Shown here: piece by piece, positions 57,481 to 64,000 of the stretch
Layout of the letters: every line of letters starts with the position of its first letter
Numbering within the stretch: position 1 is the first letter of the stretch
From: Sternotherus odoratus
Taxonomy: Eukaryota; Chordata; Testudines; Kinosternidae
Length of the DNA: 64,000 bases
NCBI GenBank assembly: GCA_032164245.1
Contig: JAVMKO010000020.1
Location: forward strand, 7,467,206-7,531,205
Direction of reading: 5' to 3'
Notes under the pieces: model-generated
Told to the model about the DNA's origin: nothing
What the model saw: the letters and a program-made list of their open reading frames with translations, nothing else
Databases searched by the model: none
Program-made: the position numbers and the translations under genes

Positions 57481-58210
57481 TCATAAAAATCAGGCCCCGT
57501 TTTTATATTGGACACCTTAAAAAAAAAAAGTCTTCCAAAATCTGCTTATGAAAATCTTGGCCTGTGGCTGATTATCCCAAGACAGGCCTACTTAATTGAA
57601 AACCTATGCTACTCATTTCATTGCAAACTTATGCAGGTCTTTGATACTGGCGTTTGTGTAGTGGTGTGTGTGTGTTGGGTGTTTTTTGCAGTTCCAGACT
57701 CAGTTTGTTGCTGGCACAAGCTGCACTGTGGTCATGCCTGCCAAGGGTTTAATAAAACTAGACCATTAAAGAAATCAAACCTAATTAATGCTCATATTGG
57801 ATTTGACATCTGGGCATAGTTTAGAGAGAGAATTCAATCACAGAATGGAATGATATTAGATAAAATGAGAATTCACATTTCTTTTTGCAACCCTTAAATC
57901 CAGGGCATTAAAGTGCACAAATCTTGGACATGTTGTGGTCAGCCGAATAAATTAACAGATGAGAACTCTTGCTATCATCTGTTCTCTTGCTAACCACTTT
58001 CCCTCTCAAAGTTAATGTTTTAAGAACGTTGGGATAATCTGCTTTAGTTCAGAAATAATCTGATTGAATCTAGTATTAGCACAGGGAGAGTAGCATTCTG
58101 TGTGCATTTGAGTCACCTTTACGTGCTCTTTGTTTCTCGTCTTAGCTACTTTAGCACATTGTTCATTTTTTCCAATTAATTCTTTATTATAATGTGTATT
58201 CCCATCAGCT
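57481..58210. other. Unassigned AT-rich non-coding DNA
   Basis: The 103-codon ORF at 57508-57819 is crossed by a (GT)n run at about 57661 and lacks motifs. No gene is supported; 57770-57920 is repeat-free and has homeodomain-type CTAATTAATGC. Confidence 0.4.
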
Positions 58211-58235
58211 CAGAGAGAAAGAGAGAGAGAGAGAA

Positions 58236-58286
<51 letters not shown>

Positions 58287-58296
58287 TGTGTGTGAG
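58211..58296. repeat. (GA)n microsatellite followed by (GT)n
   Basis: About 70 bp of nearly pure GA with two AAAG/AAGGG interruptions, then GGGGCGTGTGTGTGTGTG. Confidence 0.97.
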
Positions 58297-58557
58297 TGAA
58301 TTGTTTGATATCAAGCTTAGCTGGTCTGTCTCTTGCCTTGCAGAAGGTGGTTTCCTATCAGTGGGTGAAAGTCTGTCTTGTTGTATTAGGTCAGGCTAGG
58401 TTTCATAACTTTTCCTTCTGGCCTTTCAATTTATGGCCAAGGCTTTCAAACATGGCTAGTGACTTTCAGGTATCTGACTTGAGACACTGTAGATGAGCCT
58501 AACTTTCACCCCTATGAAGATCAGACCCCTTTTTAAGGTGTCTATCAATTTGGGCAC

Positions 58558-59238
58558 TGTGAATGGGCCACAGTGGCTAGGAAGGGGTTAATGGAACCCT
58601 GGGGAGGCTGTGCATAAAGCAGCCAATAGGAGAGGGGCTGCGAGGAGCTGCCAATCAGAGCTAGGTAGACCCATATAAAAAGAGCTGCATGGCAGAGTGG
58701 AGGGTGTTGCTCTCTGGAGCTCAAGGAGGGAGTACTGGCTGCGTTGCAGGAGAGAGAATGCTAGCGCCTTGGACAGAGCAATTCTTGGCAGGATCAGGGA
58801 CATGAAGTGAGCTCCTGGCTGGCTGCTAACACTGGCATGGTCAGGCTCTGGGGTCAAGGGTGAGGAAGATGCTAGGGCCACGGGGAGTGGCCCAGAGAAA
58901 GGTACTGAGAGATTGGAAGGGATGCAGCATGTTGCTGCCATCTACAGGGTCCCTGGGCCTGGACCTGGAATAGTGGGCAGGCCTGGGTCCCACCCACTAG
59001 ACACTGAGGAAGTGGCTTGACTATCAGACTGTGATACTGTCCCCAGAAGGAGGGAGCATGGAGTGTGACAAAGCCAAAGGGCCATGTCCTGAAGAGGATG
59101 TTGTGGTCCTTGGATCGACATGCGTCCCTGGATGTGATGGCTGTGAGACATCACCAGAAGAAGATACATTGGCTAGCAGAGCTAATCCCCAGGACAGCCA
59201 GCAGGAGGCACTAGTGTGGTGAGTCACACCCCATCATA
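58558..59238 (+). mobile_element. LTR of 681 bp with exact 5-bp duplication
   Basis: The unit starts TGTGAATGGGCCACAGTGG and ends ACCCCATCATA. The terminal bases would be CA if one C-to-T change is assumed (TCACA to TCATA), giving TGTGA/TCACA ends. GGCAC is repeated exactly at 58553-58557 and 59239-59243. The insertion sits in a palindromic dispersed repeat whose other half continues past the right end (CACCAAAAAT). Two CCAAT sequences and a TATAAAA at 58674 lie in the first 125 bp, a U3-like arrangement. No internal retroelement sequence follows, so it is a solo LTR. Two opposing ORFs (75 and 117 codons) within it are not family-like. Confidence 0.75.
58622..58680 (+). promoter_or_regulatory. 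CCAAT/CCAAT/TATA promoter in LTR
   Basis: GCCAATAGG at 58622, GCCAATCAG at 58650 and TATAAAA at 58674-58680 are arranged as in a polymerase II core promoter. They lie about 65-120 bp inside the LTR, as expected of U3. Activity is not shown. Confidence 0.6.
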
Positions 59239-59243
59239 GGCAC

Positions 59244-60934
59244 CAAAAATAACTAGTCCTTGTTGAGAATCTAGGCTTATGCAGCTGTGAACATGGCTTG
59301 TTTCTTCCTTTCCCTTGTCTACCCAGTTCAACAACTGGGTAAAATCTGGTCCTATATAAATAAAAGGATAGCAATTAAATTGGAAATGCTTAACCCCGTT
59401 GTATTACTCCAGATGAGATTGTATACAGCCAAAGCTTCTTTAAGATAGTGTCCTGTGCCGATTTTAAATCAATTAGCAAAGGTTTATCCAACTCAAATAA
59501 AAGTAGGTCAAAGCAGTTTAGGAATACAGTTCTAACACTAAAAGATGCTTTCCCTCCCCCCCCCCAGAGGGATTTATTATACATTCCTGCCAGTTACTAA
59601 ATTGCTCGTCAGCCTAGATCATTTCGGTACTTTGCACAGTTCCAAGGTAGAGTTGTACTTTTCTGGAAATTAGAAAGCACAGTGTGTGACAGTAAGCAGC
59701 AATTAAAACCTGGGATGGCAGAAAGATAAAGGTAAAAGCTGCCTCCATGTATCCAGGGAAATGAATGTAGCAAATATATGTGTTGTGTAGGGTTATACAT
59801 TGCATTAAGTTCTAAGCACCTATCAGGTCAGACCATAGCATGTGGTATAATGGCTATGCAAGCATTCCATTTTGGTTTTTAAATAAACTTTTTCTAAAAG
59901 GCCCTTCACAGTTCAGGAAACAATTACCTCCCAAGGAGAAAATAAAAGGAATAGATGAAAGGTAGCTGAGGACATACTGCATACATAATTCAATCCCAGT
60001 AAATCCAATACATATAACATTTGACAAGAGTAATTAAAGATCCTTTGAGATGTTTTATCTGCTGTGGAATATAATATACGGAAACTGTGATAACCTAAAA
60101 ATGGCCTGACTTCTAAATAGCATTATATCTTATTTGGCTCACATGATGGGTAATTTGCCATATGTTCCAAATATAAGAGCAAAACAATTTCAATGTATCA
60201 TTTTGAAAAAGCTTTGGCACCTAATTTTCAGAGGTGCTAAGTAGGACTAGTTGCAAATTTTCCAGCACAACAGTTTTTCCATGGGAAAATTGGTTTTTGA
60301 CTGAATAGACACTTTTTTTGAAGAAAAAAAAAATCTGAAATTTCACCTTTTTGGGGGTCAAACTAAATACCCCCAAATTAAGACATTTTTGTTTCTCAGA
60401 TGGAAACTAAAATATTGCAGCCGAAAGCTAAAGTGGTATTTCTGTTTGGATATACCACTGCAGTTTCCTCCTCATTCTATTCTCTATGGAGTGGCTACCC
60501 CAGCTAGTCTACATCTCCCATGATGCATCATGGTCAGGGACTCCCATGATGTACCACCTCACCTCACACCTCAAAACAGAAGCATGGGAACAAAGGGACA
60601 TGAACTGCAACTCCCATGGGCACTGTGCGGTTTCCAAAAAGTGTAATTATTTTTGCAAGAGCCCACCCTCTTCTTTTGTCTAGCTCTAGTGCTGAAGTCC
60701 TTTGGCATCCAGTGGAGCGGTTGGTGTTCTTTGTTAAGACCTGGATTTAGGAAGCCGACTATAGGGTGTAGTAAAAACAACTTTATTGAATCTACTAACT
60801 GTGAGCATGGCTATGCATTCTGAGCTCCCATCTTCTGGTTTTGTATAGTGCTCAGATACCACAGTGGTAGGAAATAATTGAGTGAAGACTTCTATATAGG
60901 TCCAAAGGATGTTGCAGGCAGCAATAATATTAAA
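59244..60934. other. Unassigned AT-rich DNA
   Basis: No gene is supported. 60245-60390 resembles an A/T-rich inverted-repeat scrap (GACTAGTTGCAAATTTTCC, TTTTTTTGAAGAAAAAAAA). Confidence 0.4.
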
Positions 60935-61160
60935 ACAGTTTTTATATAGCACTGTAGATTGCAGTGCTTTACCAAGGAGGCCAGCGTCATTATTGGCATC
61001 TTATGTATGGGAAACTAAGGCACAGTGAAGGGAAGTTTGTTGCCCAAGATCACACAGTTGCCAGATCAGTAGATGAGCCAGGAAGAGAAGCCAGGTCTCT
61101 TGTGTGTCCATGTTTCCTGCTCTGTTCACTAAGCAACACTTCCTCCCAAACACCATCTGC
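60935..61160 (-). mobile_element. MIR-like SINE, minus strand
   Basis: GTTTTTATATAGCACTGTAG, CTTTACCAAGGAGGCCAGCG, GGGAAACTAAGGCACAGTGA, TTGTTGCCCAAGATCACACA and GAAGCCAGGTCTCTTGTGTG follow in reverse SINE order; one of the fuller copies. Confidence 0.8.
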
Positions 61161-61200
61161 ATAAAGGAAGAGATGGTTAACTGTGTACTCTATAAGAAAG

Positions 61201-61255
61201 TATCAGAGGGGTAGCTGTGTTAGTCTGGATCTGCAAAAGCATCAAAGACTCTTTG
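61201..61255 (-). mobile_element. 55-bp retroposon micro-insertion with 12-bp duplication
   Basis: The insert TATCAGAGGGGTAGCTGTGT through TCAAAGACTCTTTG is the same terminal segment found outside the arm of the foldback copy at 24951. TCTATAAGAAAG flanks it exactly at 61189-61200 and 61256-61267. Only the terminal 55 bp of the element was inserted. If this terminus is 3', as severe truncation at one end suggests, the strand is minus. Confidence 0.9.
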
Positions 61256-61849
61256 TCTATAAGAAAGCATTGTCCATGCTGTGTCCAGGCCACAGTCCAG
61301 ATTGACATCAGTTAGGAGCATTCAGAACTCTGAACCGTTTCACCAGCCCCCATGGCTGGAGTCCTTTATGGGCTGAATACAATGCTCACTGAAGTCAATG
61401 GGGAAAAAATAAATCCACCTTGAGACAAATAAACCTGTGATACGAAGCAAGGGCACAAGGATTAGCAATAGGGTCCATAAGTCGGGTTCTGAACTCTGTA
61501 CTTGAGACTAGAGTATATTTATCTCCAAACACTGGGGAGTTAACAGTCCGACTTGCCCTGCTGTGATGCACAGCCTAATGGAACTGAACAGAATTAATGA
61601 ATTGTTTTACCCAGAAGTCTGCAGGCAACACCTTAACTGAAGCTGCACTGATGATAAGCTTGGAGGCACCTTTTGGGAAGCAGAACTGCATAAGGAGAAC
61701 ACACCCAGCTTCTAAGTTTTGGGTACTTGATATTCTCCTCCTGCCCTTTCTCTATTCTGGAAGAGGCCATTTACAACTGTCTGGTTTTAGCCACAGGAAA
61801 TCCCTTCCCTTGAACCAGAGAGGTAGATGAAATGCTCTCCCTCTAAGGG
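61256..61849. other. Unassigned non-coding DNA
   Basis: Apart from the right duplication of the micro-insertion, nothing is recognised. The 77-codon ORF at 61597-61830 lacks motifs. Confidence 0.4.
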
Positions 61850-62060
61850 AACATCTGTGCTTCTCGGTGAATCAGCCAGAAGGGGTGCTGTATATGCTAA
61901 TCAGCTTGACTATGGTATTGTTAAGGAATGATAATTATTTTCAGGTGGAAACAGGCGCTGTTTGACACCTGTGGAGGCAAGACAAGCTGGCATAATTGAT
62001 TACATATATTCACAGAGCTGGGCTGCTACAAGTTTATATATTTATATTCATATTATTTCT
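61850..62060. promoter_or_regulatory. Candidate conserved non-coding block
   Basis: A repeat-free segment with AATGATAATTATTTTCAGGT, GGCATAATTGATTACATATA and CTGGAGGC-like E-box and homeodomain-type sites. It has no ORF. Role inferred from composition and lack of repeats. Confidence 0.25.
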
Positions 62061-62509
62061 CTTTGTTTTTGTTTAGCCACTTGCCTCTGGGTTTTTTTAG
62101 ATTAAAAGTGAAAAATCATGCCACTCAGTACAAACTTAAATTGGTTAGTAGGTTTACCATGCAAGAGTTGGCAAATCATTACTCTGCTTTTAATCATGGG
62201 GAAGGAGGGGAAGATGATGTGTATTGAAGTAATTGCATTAAACATCCCAACTGGAAAAAAATCAGTCACATTTCTATCCTCTACATCTTACACCGGGAGT
62301 CCTGTTCCTATTCCTGTCTATTAACTGTTGTTAATTTATTAGTTGCCGTGTGCTAATGGCTGCACGTTCCAACCAAGATCAGGGACTCATGGTGCAGGTC
62401 ACTCTGTAGACACTGCAAAACACAGCCCCTGTCTAGAAAAGCTTTCAATCTAACCAGCCGACACAGACACAGGAAATACTGTTTTAGGTCAATAGGCTAT
62501 GCAGTTATG
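62061..62509. other. Unassigned non-coding stretch
   Basis: No gene or repeat was recognised; 62375-62460 has a faint scrap of MIR-like tail. Confidence 0.35.
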
Positions 62510-63010
62510 GTTCATAGGAATGGCCATATTGGATCAGAACAAAGGTTCATCTAGCCCAGTATCCAGTCTTCCAACAGTGGCCAATGCCAGGTGCCCCAGA
62601 GGGAATGAACAGAACAGATAATCATCAAATGATCTGTCGCTCATTCCCAGCTTCTGGCAAACAGAGGGTAGGGACACTATCCCTCCCCATCCTGGCTAAT
62701 AAACATTGATGGATCTATCCTCCATGAATATATCTAAGTGTTGGGTTTTTTTTAACCCTGTTATAGTCTTGGCCTTCACAACATCCTCTGGCAAAGAGTT
62801 CCACAGGTTAACTGTGTGCTGTGTTGTCAGCTCTGCTGATAACAGCCAGCTCATTACCATAAGTCTCACCTTGGCTCTCACCAGCCCAGGTACGGCTTGG
62901 AGGGTGTCATCAACAGTCCTTCTATTCCTGAGTCTCCCAAATACGTCCTTTCCAAATTCTTACCTGCCAGACACTTGAACTTTTCCCCCTCCAGTTAATC
63001 ATCCCTGAAG
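62510..63010 (-). mobile_element. CR1 LINE 3' region, minus strand, longest of its subfamily
   Basis: ATAGGAATGGCCATATTGGA, CTTCCAACAGTGGCCAATGC, CCCAGAGGGAATGAACAGAA, ATGGATCTATCCTCCATGAA and TGGCCTTCACAACATCCTCT follow in order. The minus-strand 61-codon ORF at 62696-62881 includes NLWNSLPEDVVKAKTITGLK, the typical translation of this CR1 subfamily. It is not a host gene. Confidence 0.88.
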
Positions 63011-63442
63011 TTGTGAAACCAGCCCCCTGGACAGCTGAGTTTAGCATGCACACTCCATGCCTGTTTGAGCCCCAGAGACCTGCTTTTTTAGGCAAAAATA
63101 TATATATTTCATAGAAACACCACAGATTTGAAATAGTATGAGAAACTGAACATATACAAGTTATGCCAAGAAAAACCATCCTGGTAACACGCAACCTCAG
63201 GCTTCATTCTTCCATATTGGATAAAATCTGTTTTCTAATGCGCATTATGTATTGCCATCAAATAGTTTTTCAGTATATTCACTAGCTATAGAAGGGATCC
63301 AGGTTCATGGACAGCCTGCTGCCTTGAGACTGTCCCTCAGGTTCTGGATAAATTCAGTCCCAAGCCTGCTTTTAAAAGTCTTTCCCTTTTCTCTCAGTCC
63401 ATGCTGATGCATGTTTGTTGGGAGTGAGGAAATTCCCTGTGG

Positions 63443-63495
63443 TGTCTTTCCATTAGTTCTAATGTCCATGTCTTTCCATTAGCTCTAATGGTCCA
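63443..63495. repeat. 26/27-bp tandem duplication
   Basis: The unit TGTCTTTCCATTAG.TCTAATG(G)TCCA occurs at 63443-63468 and 63469-63495. The copies differ by one substitution and one base of length. Confidence 0.9.
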
Positions 63496-63510
63496 TCATG
63501 CATCACTGTC

Positions 63511-63545
63511 TTTTTCTGGGCTGCCCAAGGGATAGCCCAGAAAAA
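63511..63545. repeat. Perfect hairpin, 12-bp arms
   Basis: TTTTTCTGGGCT (63511-63522) and AGCCCAGAAAAA (63534-63545) are exact reverse complements around an 11-base loop. It directly follows the tandem duplication. Confidence 0.9.
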
Positions 63546-64000
63546 AAGCCAGTTCTGTGTAAATACCTGGTTGGGGAGGGGCTTCTTCCTGCTTGACTAT
63601 GCCATCCTGCTGTGAAGTGTAGTTGAAGTTATAGTGTAGGTTAAGAATACAGTTTTCTATTTAACAAATACATAGAATCACCATCACAGTCTGTATACAG
63701 ATCTCATAACGACCACCAAGTTCAGCAGGTTGGAAGCTTGCATAAAAGACCTTACTTGATATGCTTTTACAGTACAATCATGCAATAGGCAGTCAGTTGG
63801 TTTAATCTTCTGTTCTCCCCTTGAAGTGCCTGGAGCCTGGTTGTCATGGGGGGTGGGAGAATGCTTTTGTTTCTATCCACTGTGGTGTTAGGTGGTGTTC
63901 CATTATAATTATTGTGCATTTATAAATACTCTGCTTCACTAAATAGTTCCCTGCCATTTAGTGCCTTTCTGGATATGTTGGAACAACATCATGTCCATTA

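Larger units (their letters stand above)
63011..64000. other. Unassigned non-coding DNA
   Basis: No gene is supported. Contains a short tandem duplication and a hairpin listed separately. Confidence 0.4.

Overview
The window reads as a stretch of reptile nuclear genome, most likely from a cryptodiran turtle. No intact protein-coding gene, coding exon, rRNA or tRNA gene could be supported. The turtle call is an inference from the repeat set. CR1 LINE 3' ends occur in two subfamily styles, and there are tRNA-headed SINEs with MIR-like bodies. There are also hAT-type elements whose ends read CAGTGGTTCTCAA or TAGGGTGACC, CpG-rich inverted-repeat elements, LTRs with TGTCA/TGACA ends, and a retroposon carrying the core CATAAGCTTTCGTGGGC. 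I recognise these as typical of turtle DNA from memory, not from a database search. Open reading frames are short, and the longer ones fall in low-complexity DNA or repeats, as expected for an intergenic region or a large intron.

Layout. 1-12 kb: AT-rich sequence with a CpG-rich inverted-repeat element, a (CT)n tract, SINEs and a minus-strand CR1 3' end. 12-16 kb: a CR1 reverse-transcriptase fragment split by a hAT-like insertion, a probable LTR-derived block, a SINE and two CR1 tails. 16-23 kb: mostly unassigned DNA with one unexplained minus-strand ORF. 23-31 kb: a GC-rich minisatellite with a hairpin, a candidate conserved block, three foldback retroposons, and a 142-bp hAT element with an exact 8-bp target duplication inside an older repeat. 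31-40 kb: AT-rich DNA with one conserved-looking segment, SINEs and decayed LTR-like blocks. 40-46 kb: a solo LTR with an exact 5-bp target duplication, a CR1 3' region, MIR-type SINEs, and a 392-bp hAT element with an exact 8-bp duplication. 46-58 kb: two inverted-repeat families, retroposon fragments, a homeodomain-site-rich segment, CR1 and SINE copies. 58-64 kb: a (GA)n tract, a second LTR with an exact 5-bp duplication and a visible CCAAT/TATA promoter, a 55-bp retroposon micro-insertion with a 12-bp duplication, a conserved-looking block and a CR1 copy.

Nothing here works together as an operon or pathway. The value of the window is a readable insertion history: nested elements, target-site duplications and foldback structures. 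Five unique-looking blocks rich in homeodomain or octamer-type sites could be distal regulatory elements. The most unusual system is the foldback retroposon. Two of its three foldback copies have 11-13-bp target duplications, and all carry a motif resembling a hammerhead ribozyme core.
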